Positions 16,521 to 23,692 of a DNA stretch of 64,000 nucleotides are shown piece after piece. The stretch spans positions 3,611,001 through 3,675,000 of the forward strand of contig NZ_CP051677.1 of NCBI RefSeq assembly GCF_012849055.1. Direction: 5' to 3'. The stretch comes from Spirosoma rhododendri. Its GTDB lineage: Bacteria; Bacteroidota; Bacteroidia; Cytophagales; Spirosomataceae. Numbering within the stretch: position 1 is the stretch's first letter; every line of letters begins with the position of its first letter. The notes under the pieces were generated by a model. The model did not search any database. It saw only the letters and a list, made by a program, of their open reading frames with translations, and had not been told where the DNA came from. The translations under genes were made by a program, and so were the position numbers.

Positions 16521-16670
16521 ATGAAAACGAGTTTTGAGTTGTTGGTCGATTCCGTCCACAAATATTGTGGGCAGTTCGCTAACACAAATGGGCCTTCACT
16601 CCCCACTGTAGCCAATCCGCTTAGCCACCACGTAAGCACTTTCCACTTTCCAATCAATAGCAACCAATGA
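16521..16670 (+). CDS. Possible 49-aa peptide coupled to the ATP-grasp gene
   Basis: From an internal ATG the frame encodes MKTSFELLVDSVHKYCGQFA and continues to a Ser/His-rich end; the stop TGA overlaps the ATG of the next gene (ATGA), which suggests translational coupling. It is rich in Ser, Thr and His, with only two acidic residues. Coding is uncertain. If real, it would be a candidate substrate for the ATP-grasp ligase, but it lacks the acidic core of known graspetides. Confidence 0.3.
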   Translation: MKTSFELLVDSVHKYCGQFANTNGPSLPTVANPLSHHVSTFHFPINSNQ

Positions 16671-17770
16671 AACTACTAATCCTGAGTACCGGCACCCCGT
16701 CGAAATACCTAACACAAGCTATTACCGACGCCGGACACACCTATGAGACTCATGACCCCCGTAACCTGTATCTGTTCATCTCCGAGCAGGTCAATGGCTA
16801 TGATCGGATCTTCAATGGCTCACCGGAGCTGGAAAGTCCGGTACGGCTATTTGCAGCTTCGTTCGATGCGGTGATTAGCCGGATCGGTGCTGAACTACCG
16901 CTGTGTGTGTCGATCCTGCGCCACCTAAATGAAAACTTGACTGTATACAGTCCGCAAACCGCTATCGGCCTGTTAGTGGCACACGACAAGCTGTGGACAA
17001 GCCAAGTGCTGAGCGCGGCCAACGTACGTACTCCGCTGACCGTATTTGCTATGCGGGCTAACCATGTCGCCTTCGCCATTGATAAGGCGGGTGGGCTACC
17101 CGTAGTGGCTAAGCAGCTTACCGGCTCCCAGGGTAGTGGTGTATCAATCTTGGAGACGCCATTGGCAGCTAACACGACAATGGAAAGCTTTCATCGGGCA
17201 AACATTCCGGTTAAGCTACAACGCTTCGTTAAAGCACATGATAGCAGTAGTGGCAAGCCGACCGATATCCGGGCCATTGTGATAGGTGATGAAGTAGTAT
17301 CAGCAATGGAACGAACAGCCAGCCAGGGGGACTTTAGAGCCAATTTATCAAAAGGAGGTAATGGACGTTCCATCAACTTGAGCGGTGTCGAGACTGAAAT
17401 GTGCATCAAGGCCGCTAAGGCGGTCGGACTGGAGTTTGCTGGAGTGGACCTAATCCGGGAAAAGATGGGCCAGACTTATGTAACAGAGGTGAATGGTAAT
17501 CCCGGAACTGGAATCATTGACATAACCAAGAAGAATCACTTCATTGATTTGGTAAAATATATTCAAACCAAGTGTAAAGAGTCAGACACCCTTACAGCTC
17601 CAGTGCCACTACCAGATGATGATAAGGAAGACAAACAGCAGCAGGAAAACGAGGAAGAAGCTTCAATAGCCAGATACCAATTGCTATTGGCAAAAGAACA
17701 GCGAGGCAGCTTAGATTACAATGAGAATGCAATACTATCCTTCTTCAAAAGGCGGTTCGGTAAAGTTTAA
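16667..17770 (+). CDS. RimK-like ATP-grasp ligase with acidic C-terminal extension
   Basis: The 367-residue protein follows RimK through residue 300: an N-terminal pre-ATP-grasp part (FDAVISRIGAELPLCVSILRHL), the phosphate loop KQLTGSQGSGVSILET, the nucleotide-binding DIRAIVIGDEVVSAMERTA, the segment GDFRANLSKGGNGR and the metal site VTEVNGNPGTGI. RimK-type enzymes add glutamates to protein C-termini, classically ribosomal protein S6. Residues 310-335 are very acidic (DDDKEDKQQQENEEE), followed by a basic end. Such a ligase is unexpected on a small replicating island. Possible targets are the island's own replication proteins or a host ribosomal protein. The function is inference, the fold is clear. 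Confidence 0.85.
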   Translation: MKLLILSTGTPSKYLTQAITDAGHTYETHDPRNLYLFISEQVNGYDRIFNGSPELESPVRLFAASFDAVISRIGAELPLCVSILRHLNENLTVYSPQTAIGLLVAHDKLWTSQVLSAANVRTPLTVFAMRANHVAFAIDKAGGLPVVAKQLTGSQGSGVSILETPLAANTTMESFHRANIPVKLQRFVKAHDSSSGKPTDIRAIVIGDEVVSAMERTASQGDFRANLSKGGNGRSINLSGVETEMCIKAAKAVGLEFAGVDLIREKMGQTYVTEVNGNPGTGIIDITKKNHFIDLVKYIQTKCKESDTLTAPVPLPDDDKEDKQQQENEEEASIARYQLLLAKEQRGSLDYNENAILSFFKRRFGKV

Positions 17771-17890
17771 CTGCATCAAAGCGAATTGCGTAATATTTAA
17801 TGTAAGCTAACAAGTTCAAAAAAATAGACGGAACGAAAGCGTCAATGCACACTAATTGCACCATTATTTATGAATAGTACGCTTAATCTG
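17771..17890. other. Intergenic sequence before the twin palindromes
   Basis: AT-rich, with no open frame or clear hairpin; only the short dyad GACGGAACGAAAGCGTC near 17830 stands out. The stretch marks the transition from the GC-balanced replication genes to the AT-rich cargo. Confidence 0.3.
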
Positions 17891-17986
17891 ATATTAAGTA
17901 ACTGACAGTCAGTTACTTAATATTGTCTATACCAATATAGCAAAAGTATATTATATATAATGTAATTTTGCTATATTTGTATAGAC
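17891..17986. repeat. Two back-to-back inverted repeats at the border of the cargo region
   Basis: The first has perfect 15-bp arms, ATATTAAGTAACTGA and TCAGTTACTTAATAT, with a 3-nt spacer (17891-17923). The second has 21-bp arms at 17925-17945 and 17966-17986 with a single mismatch and a 20-nt AT-only spacer. TATATTTG and TAATTTTG inside the second match the Bacteroidota -7 promoter element TAnnTTTG. Candidate roles are operator, regulatory RNA start, or a recombination end of the cargo. Confidence 0.7.
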
Positions 17987-18015
17987 GAGAGTGTTGGAAT
18001 CAAAAGCTTACAATT

Positions 18016-18186
18016 GTGATTTTCGATGTGTTACTTCTCAAACTAGCGGCTTGGATACTACGTGAAAGAAACGTAGCGAGATGTAAAGACATTAGTAGGA
18101 AAGATAATAATGACCTATATGCTATGGCAGAACGTATTGACTCAATCGTCAAGCGCATGAAAGGCCACTATCAAAGTATAAGATAA
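18016..18186 (+). CDS. Possible small protein, 56 aa
   Basis: An open frame runs into the gap between the twin palindromes and the ABC-type operon. From a GTG start it reads VIFDVLLLKLAAWILRERNV and then a charged helix (ERIDSIVKRMKGH). A longer TTG start at 17968 lies within the palindrome. The hydrophobic N-terminal stretch could be a membrane helix as in small toxins. Coding is uncertain, as support is only position and an open frame. Confidence 0.3.
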   Translation: MIFDVLLLKLAAWILRERNVARCKDISRKDNNDLYAMAERIDSIVKRMKGHYQSIR

Positions 18187-18199
18187 GCAGATGAACTAT

Positions 18200-20268
18200 T
18201 CATCGTTCAAAAGGTACTATAGCCTTATAACCGAGTTTTATAATATGACAGTTTAAACCGCTGGTTGCGCTTCTAAAAACGCTCTCTTCGTTATGGAAAG
18301 ACGCTGCCACAATGGACTGACAATTTTTAAAAGAGGCAAGTTCTATAAGCAGGTTACGAAGACTCTGATCTGACATTGAGTGCTGCTCTGGTTCGTCCAT
18401 AACAATTAATCCAGGGTGATTGCCATTATATAAGTCAGATACTTTAAAGAGAGTACAAGTATATGCCCATATACTTCTTACAAAATCGCTAGCTGAACTG
18501 TCGTATCTTATATCGTAACTTTTTTTGTTTCTACTGTCTAACTCTTTTCTCAAAGCTAATCCTTCTACTGAAGGCTGGTATTTATCAAATGAAATCTTTA
18601 TTGAGTTAGGATCTTTACTACTGTAATTAAATTTATTTAAATATAATCTAAAGTAACTTTCCATGTCACTATGTTTTCGAGCATCAAGATGCGATAACAT
18701 AGCCTTTGGTAAACGAGCTTCATCATTAAGAATAGATGTGAACTCATCAACTAAAAAAACTATTTCATCTTTTAAGCTATCAAACTTTTTGCTAAATTTT
18801 ACATAAAAATCTAGTCTTTGTCTTGATATTATTTTTCTCTCAATATCAGCTTCAGAAGGTAATCTATCGTCAGACATTAATGTCTTTTTGATTCCTCTTA
18901 GTTCACTTCTTTGGTTACGTAATGTAGTGGATAGAACTGCTATATTAGTAGTATTACGATCAATATTTTGTTGTGCCGTGTCTATATATATTTCAATCAT
19001 TTTTTGCTGAGCTTTGAGGAAATCTAAATTTTCGTCAGCAGTCATTACTCTCTGATTTATATTCTGTGGTAATAGAGATCCATTAATGTGTTGATGACAC
19101 GTAGGACACGAATCTAAGGATACTGAAAGATCAAGAGTACTACCAAGTTTTTGTAATTTGATTTCGGCTTTATAACTCTCAACGTCTTTTTTAGTATCTT
19201 CTAACTGACTTTTTAAGTAACGAACTTTCTCAATATCTTGAGAGGTTTCCTGTGTTAATTTTCCATATAAAATACTGCCGTCGGATATTGTTTCCTCTAA
19301 TTCTAATAACTTCTTTTCGAAATCATTGGATCTGTCTTGCACTTTCGGGATGGCCTTATTCTCTAATGCATTGTATTCTTCTCCGAGAAGTTTTAAATAT
19401 TCGTCAATAGATAAAACTCTATTCTGATGATTAATTGTAAATCTAATTAAATTGAAATCTTCTATCTTTTCTGGTTTTTCAGGGTAGCCTCTTAAAATGC
19501 AATTTCCACTATTGGCGAGTTCCTTTAATCTAATCTTTAAAGTGTCCCATTTATGCTGTAATTGCTGCTTTGCTTGTTTTAATTCTTGTTTTTTTATATC
19601 ATTCTCAATAATATCCATGTTCAACAAAAATTCTGCTACTTTACTTTCGACACTCCTTAAGCCAAAGTAAGGGATCGTAGCTAGAAAGTCGGACCAGCCT
19701 GATTTTTGTTCTATAAAAAAGGCTGGGAATACCGTCTGAATATATAGTTTAGCCTCATTGCCTTGTGCATTATTAATAGAAGGAAGATGCCACCCTAAAA
19801 AGTTTTCTAAGTATGCATGAAAACCGTGTTGCTTGTCCTGTGCTGCATTAGCGTCGAATAGATAGTAGTTCTTCAAAGACATACTTGACCTATCTTCTTC
19901 GGAACCAGTTAGATATGCCCCATCGAATACGTCGACAAGTTTATAATCTCTATAAGTGCTTTGCACACTACGCTTAGTGGTTATCGTTCGATAATTTTCA
20001 ATTTCTAGATATACGTAGCTCTCGGTAACTTGATGATAACTCTCCCCATCTTCTACAATATCTTTCAAAACGGACTGCATAGTTTTTGTGCCTTGCCCCC
20101 CAAAAGCTCCTCCATGCCTAATCCATGGAGTATTGCTTGAACACATGTACTCTTTCCTGATGTATTGTTCCCGTATATAATATTTAAGCCGTCCCCAAAT
20201 ACTATATCTCTGCCGTATTTTCCGTCTACGGTGAAAACTTCAATTCTTAAAGCTTTTATTTTAAGCAT
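18200..20268 (-). CDS. ABC-3C system SMC/RecN-like ABC ATPase (frameshift near N-terminus)
   Basis: Two overlapping frames make one protein of about 689 residues. The first (start MLKIKALRIEVFTVDGKYGR) holds the Walker A motif GNNTSGKST at residues 33-41. The second continues from TKTMQSVLKDIVEDGES and contains a long coiled coil, a CPTCHQH zinc-hook-like element at its tip, and the C-terminal ABC parts RSIWAYTCTLF, LIVMDEPEQHSMSD (Walker B and D-loop) and IVAASFH (switch His). The join falls in a run of six G on the coding strand (20096-20101), where one extra G or a -1 slip at G GGG GGC restores the frame. It is the last gene of an operon, overlapping the middle gene by 8 bases. In such systems this ATPase is thought to sense invading nucleoprotein. 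Confidence 0.8.
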
Positions 20269-20731
20269 CTTTCTGAGCCCAAGTGGCTATCTTTTTTAGT
20301 TTATCATCTGAAATGCCCTTTCCAATAGCAATTAAAAAGGCTTTCTCAGATGGTAAAATTTGTGGATCATTCTGAATTAATTTCAAAAATTGTTCTCCTT
20401 TCTCCGCTATGGAATAACTAGCCTTTTCTATGGTTATTAATCCTTCGGAAGTGGCGTACTCCAGAGCTCGAGTTAGAGCAGGTTCTAGTCCCCAAAACTC
20501 TATATAACTTGAGAATCTTGATGTGATTAAATCTCTAACTCTAGACTGATTTTGTGGATTCCTTAATGCCCATACAAAGAAATGTATCTTTAAAGGGGAA
20601 GCTTTAGATCCTCTAGAGTTGAGTTTTAATATTAATAATATTAAAACTATTTTAGAGTGTATCCTATAATTTATAGATACAGCTAAAGGTCGTTGCTTAA
20701 ATGTTATTTTTTTTGTTTCGACTATTTCCAT
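20261..20731 (-). CDS. ABC-3C system middle component
   Basis: The 156-residue protein has a helical first half (INYRIHSKIVLILLILKLNS) and a winged-helix-like second half (VRDLITSRFSSYIEFWGLEP, then LTRALEYATSEGLITIEKAS, YSIAEKGEQFL). Size, wHTH-like fold and position between the effector and the SMC-like ATPase fit the middle component (MC) of ABC-3C conflict systems as described by Aravind and colleagues. It starts three bases after the effector stop and overlaps the ATPase start, so the three genes are tightly coupled. Its role is likely to bridge the ATPase and the effector; this is inferred from the family. Confidence 0.65.
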   Translation of the reverse strand: MEIVETKKITFKQRPLAVSINYRIHSKIVLILLILKLNSRGSKASPLKIHFFVWALRNPQNQSRVRDLITSRFSSYIEFWGLEPALTRALEYATSEGLITIEKASYSIAEKGEQFLKLIQNDPQILPSEKAFLIAIGKGISDDKLKKIATWAQKDA

Positions 20732-20734
20732 CTT

Positions 20735-21664
20735 CTATTCAAAATCAATGTGACACTCCAACATCCATTTGCTTACAACTTGATCAGATATTGTATTGAT
20801 CATTGTTTTACTTAGTTCTGGAAATTCTTGCTCAAGCACTACTTTAAGATCATTATTTATATCTCTATATAGTATGTTTGGGTTTTCATCACTTATCATG
20901 CATTTTGTTGCTACGCTATGTTCAAAAGAACTAATTAGTCGAACGAAGCTTTCGTATTTTTCCGGCAGTCTAGTTTCCCATTGCCTGAGAATATCACTTC
21001 CCAGTAAATAGTTTTTTACGCAATGATTTGTTAAAGATTCAATTTTAATTTCCCTATTCGGCTTATTAGGAGGCAATACGGAACCATATTTTCTGATTGC
21101 GTTTTGGGTGTATGAAATTTCAGCATCTTTCCAATCAGATATATATTCACTAGTAATATCTATGCTCTCTTTTATATCTAACTTGAATTGAAGATGTTTT
21201 AAAGCAATCGGAATTTGAGCTGCATAGTCATCTAACTCATGCACATGAACGAAGAAATCATCATGTAAGATGCTTAACTTTTTATCTCTATATTCAGTTG
21301 CTTTTTTATTGCAGTATGCATGAATGTCTTTGTTTCTATACTCTGGCGTTATTAAGATCCAGTCTTTGATTTTATTGTCCATCAAATGTGATTTTAGATC
21401 ATGCTCATTTTTTACCAGTTTTGATAAGTCCTTATTGATTTTATCTTTCTGTTTGTCAGTTAAATCTGCTGTTGTAGTATCATCGTCAGGACAATAGCAC
21501 TGAAATACCCTGCCGGACAAGGTATATCCTTCTATTCCAAGATCGCCATGAACTGTAGCGTCCATTCTGCGATATCTTTCATCTGCATATTTATGCTTAA
21601 GACAAATTTGAATTAAGCTTTCCCAAGAATTACCATCATAGGGACCAATACTTGTTTGAAACAT
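20735..21664 (-). CDS. ABC-3C system effector with PD-(D/E)XK-like N-terminal domain
   Basis: The first gene of the operon encodes 309 residues. Residues 10-60 read WESLIQICLKHKYADERYRR and then GDLGIEGYTLSGRVFQCYCP, which follows the Mrr/restriction-endonuclease pattern GDxGIDxxxxxGxxxQCKxx with Glu for Asp and with Tyr at the usual catalytic Lys. The nuclease could therefore be altered or inactive. The C-terminal 180 residues (from LDIKESIDITSEYISDWKDA) are helical and would be the conserved CTD that couples the effector to the other components. Codon use is AT-rich, unlike the replication genes. Role as an abortive or DNA-cutting effector is inference from the system type. Confidence 0.65.
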   Translation of the reverse strand: MFQTSIGPYDGNSWESLIQICLKHKYADERYRRMDATVHGDLGIEGYTLSGRVFQCYCPDDDTTTADLTDKQKDKINKDLSKLVKNEHDLKSHLMDNKIKDWILITPEYRNKDIHAYCNKKATEYRDKKLSILHDDFFVHVHELDDYAAQIPIALKHLQFKLDIKESIDITSEYISDWKDAEISYTQNAIRKYGSVLPPNKPNREIKIESLTNHCVKNYLLGSDILRQWETRLPEKYESFVRLISSFEHSVATKCMISDENPNILYRDINNDLKVVLEQEFPELSKTMINTISDQVVSKWMLECHIDFE

Positions 21665-21939
21665 GCTACTTTTAAAATATTAAATAGATTACTATACTCT
21701 ACTTATTTATAAAATTGTATGAAGCAACTAGAAAGACCAACACCAAATATGACATTGATCTATGAATAGATTCATACATCATCGAATGCATCTACAACAT
21801 CTCGAACTATAGAAGAATAATGTAGATGAATATTACGTAAAAAGCCCATCAAAATACTTCCTTTCGACGGTCTTTCAAAAGTTTTAATTGCTACTAAAAT
21901 GTACTTTTTTGTTAGGGTACATATTGTAACCACAAAAAA

Positions 21940-21964
21940 CCCCGAAATTAGCCTAATTTCGGGG
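21940..21964 (-). terminator. Hairpin downstream of ssrA, island-borne
   Basis: CCCCGAAATTAG and CTAATTTCGGGG form a 12-bp stem with flanking A- and T-runs on both sides. It lies just inside the right att repeat, so the island supplies a terminator for tmRNA after separating ssrA from its original one. Confidence 0.75.
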
Positions 21965-21978
21965 TTTTTGGGGTTTTT

Positions 21979-21991
21979 GTGGAGACGGAGA
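21979..21991. repeat. Right att repeat within the ssrA 3' end
   Basis: GTGGAGACGGAGA is identical to the copy at 11016-11028 and coincides with the acceptor-stem end of the tmRNA gene, so insertion leaves the gene intact. Confidence 0.85.
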
Positions 21992-22349
21992 GATTCGAAC
22001 TCTCGTCCAGTCAAGGAAACCGACGTGCTTTCTACATGCTTAGGTCAGCTTGGGATTGTCGGGAATCAGCCCGGTGCAGACCAGACCTAGCATCATCCGT
22101 AGGTGTTTTTGTCTCGCCCGTTGTCAACACCATTATCCGGACCAGCGCTGCGTGTCGACGCCCCCTTATCCAACCAGCAGCACGTAGGTCGGGGAGACGA
22201 TGGCTATTGCTTAATCCTCCGGATTAGGCAGCCATGGCGTAGTTATATTCGCCAGTTATTGTTTTGACGATTTGTTCGGTCGGGAAATTCCGTCAACTCC
22301 CGGCATGCTTACCCGCGACCTCTGCAAGCTGTCAATTCCGGTCGTCCCC
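21980..22349 (-). ncRNA. ssrA: Transfer-messenger RNA (tmRNA)
   Basis: Read on the minus strand, the RNA starts GGGGACGACCGGAATTGACA and ends GTTCGAATCTCTCCGTCTCC. The 5' GGGGACG pairs with the 3' CGTCTCC to form the tRNA-like acceptor stem, and GTTCGAATC is the T-loop. The resume frame reads GGC GAA TAT AAC TAC GCC ATG GCT GCC TAA (22224-22253), giving the tag GEYNYAMAA, which ends in the usual hydrophobic-Ala-Ala degron. CCA is not encoded. tmRNA rescues stalled ribosomes and tags the unfinished protein for proteolysis. The gene serves as the integration site of the island on its 3' side. Confidence 0.95.
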
Positions 22350-22814
22350 AGAAACGACACCCGCTTGGGGCGTGTAAGATAGAACGGCCCTGCCCGCCGA
22401 AAAGTTCAGAAAACACCCATCTATAGACTCGCCAACGGCTTTTTTGCCCGTATCGGGCCTGTGTCCTAGCGGTCTGTCTGCCCGTTTCTGTCGGTCAACC
22501 GGCCCGGTTCCGCTATCGCCCTGCTGAATCCGGGCGCTTGTTCGGGCAGATCAACCGGTAATCAGCGGGATTACGAAACGGATAGACAGGCCGGGCTTGA
22601 AACGAATTTGTTGTCAGGCAACGGTACGCAGCAGCTGCGGTGGTCGTCTGTGGTACTGTATCGACGTTGCTTCGTCCCGTTGGCTTGTAAAGCGTAGACC
22701 TGCGTAGTTTGGCGGTTAATTCTGTATTGAAATAAGACAATAAATTATAAACTAATTCGCATAAAATTGGTTAGTAGAGCATCAACGAACTAGAAAGCTT
22801 TTCCACTTAGCCGC
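22350..22814. other. Upstream region of ssrA, 465 bp
   Basis: The part next to 22349 should hold the ssrA promoter on the minus strand (TATCTTAC lies in the right place for a -7 element). An open frame across 22513-22740 has no recognisable protein features and I do not call it. AT-rich sequence at 22735-22780 probably holds the promoter of the gene at 22815. Confidence 0.4.
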
Positions 22815-23456
22815 ATGACGCTCACGCCGTTTGAAACCAGTCTGTACGACCACCTGACGCCTTTCTTCGCCAGTCATGACTACGCGCTTATTCCGGACCG
22901 GAAGCAGTACCGGCAGCTGGTCGATACGGGGTTCCGGAACGTGATTCTGTCGGCTTCATACTATGAGGATGAGGTACGGCTGGAGGTGAACTTTGGGTGC
23001 CGGAATGAGCAGGTCGAGCAGATTGCCCAGCAGTTTCTCAACAACCTGACCGAATACCGCACCGACGCCAACACGGTGATTCTGTCGATCGGCAAGTTCA
23101 GCGGCTTCCAGTATTTTCGGTACAAGATTCATTCGTCGGCCGAGTTGCAGGCCGTTTGCGAGCAGATCGAGTCGTTTTTCAACGAAGTCGGGTTCGATTT
23201 TCTGGGCACCGCCTGTACGCTCGCCACCCTCGACCGCCTGCTCAACGAGAACCCCAATCAGCCCTGCCTGTACGTCTACAATCAGACGCACCGCTGCTAC
23301 AAAGGCTTGATTGCCGCCCGGCTCTCGCACAACCCCCACTTCGACGGGCTGGTCGACAGCTACCGTCATCTACTCACCCGGCAGACCCAGAACCCGTACG
23401 AACAGGTTCATTTCGAGCGGCTCGTCGCGTACCTGCGGCATTACTCAGCGAACTGA
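22815..23456 (+). CDS. Hypothetical protein, 213 aa
   Basis: Not recognised. The soluble alpha/beta protein starts MTLTPFETSLYDHLTPFFAS and shows a beta-rich centre (NVILSASYYEDEVRLEVNFG) and a helical end. The N-terminal half resembles DUF4304-type proteins in pattern (residues reading an extended hairpin after a helix), but I cannot confirm it. It has typical chromosomal codon use and is followed by a REP-like inverted repeat. No signal peptide. Confidence 0.7.
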   Translation: MTLTPFETSLYDHLTPFFASHDYALIPDRKQYRQLVDTGFRNVILSASYYEDEVRLEVNFGCRNEQVEQIAQQFLNNLTEYRTDANTVILSIGKFSGFQYFRYKIHSSAELQAVCEQIESFFNEVGFDFLGTACTLATLDRLLNENPNQPCLYVYNQTHRCYKGLIAARLSHNPHFDGLVDSYRHLLTRQTQNPYEQVHFERLVAYLRHYSAN

Positions 23457-23541
23457 TTTCGGTTTACGGTATACGGTTTTCAGTTCACGGTGGCTACCGC
23501 GCGCAGTTGCGGTTGCAGGTATTGGCGTCGTGAATAGGTTT

Positions 23542-23638
23542 GTCCCCGGCAGCATCTTGCTGTCGGAGCCGTCAGGCTAGGTATCGGAGAATTTGTTAGC
23601 CGCTAACGCGGCTCCGACAGCAGGATGCTGTCGGGGAC
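23542..23638. repeat. REP-like inverted repeat, copy 1
   Basis: Two 30-bp arms (23542-23571 and 23609-23638) are inverted copies with two mismatches. Each arm contains its own small hairpin (CGACAGCA GGA TGCTGTCG). The same element recurs at 38951, and half of it at 51505. Confidence 0.85.
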
Positions 23639-23692
23639 GACGTAGCTACTGTCAGACAGACCACCGAAAACTGTATGCCGTATACTGAAAAC

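Larger units (their letters stand above)
11016..21991. mobile_element. Integrative island inserted in the 3' end of ssrA
   Basis: About 11 kb lie between two copies of a 13-bp repeat, the right one being the 3' end of the intact tmRNA gene, a well-known integration site. The content is consistent: divergent XRE-type regulator pair, integrase beside the left end, VapE-like ATPase, iteron array, Toprim primase, RimK-like ligase, then an AT-rich three-gene ABC-3C type cargo. No conjugation, capsid or packaging genes are seen. Size and order resemble phage satellites or small replicating integrative elements. The integrase at 9695, just outside the left repeat, suggests a second, older element in tandem. 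Confidence 0.75.

Noticed and set aside
16521..16670. The short frame before the ATP-grasp gene as a graspetide precursor
   Set aside because: It lacks the Ser/Thr plus Glu/Asp core repeats; the ligase is closer to RimK than to graspetide ligases. Kept only as a low-confidence frame.
22513..22740. A 75-residue frame on the minus strand upstream of ssrA
   Set aside because: No protein-like pattern; it spans a region better explained as intergenic.
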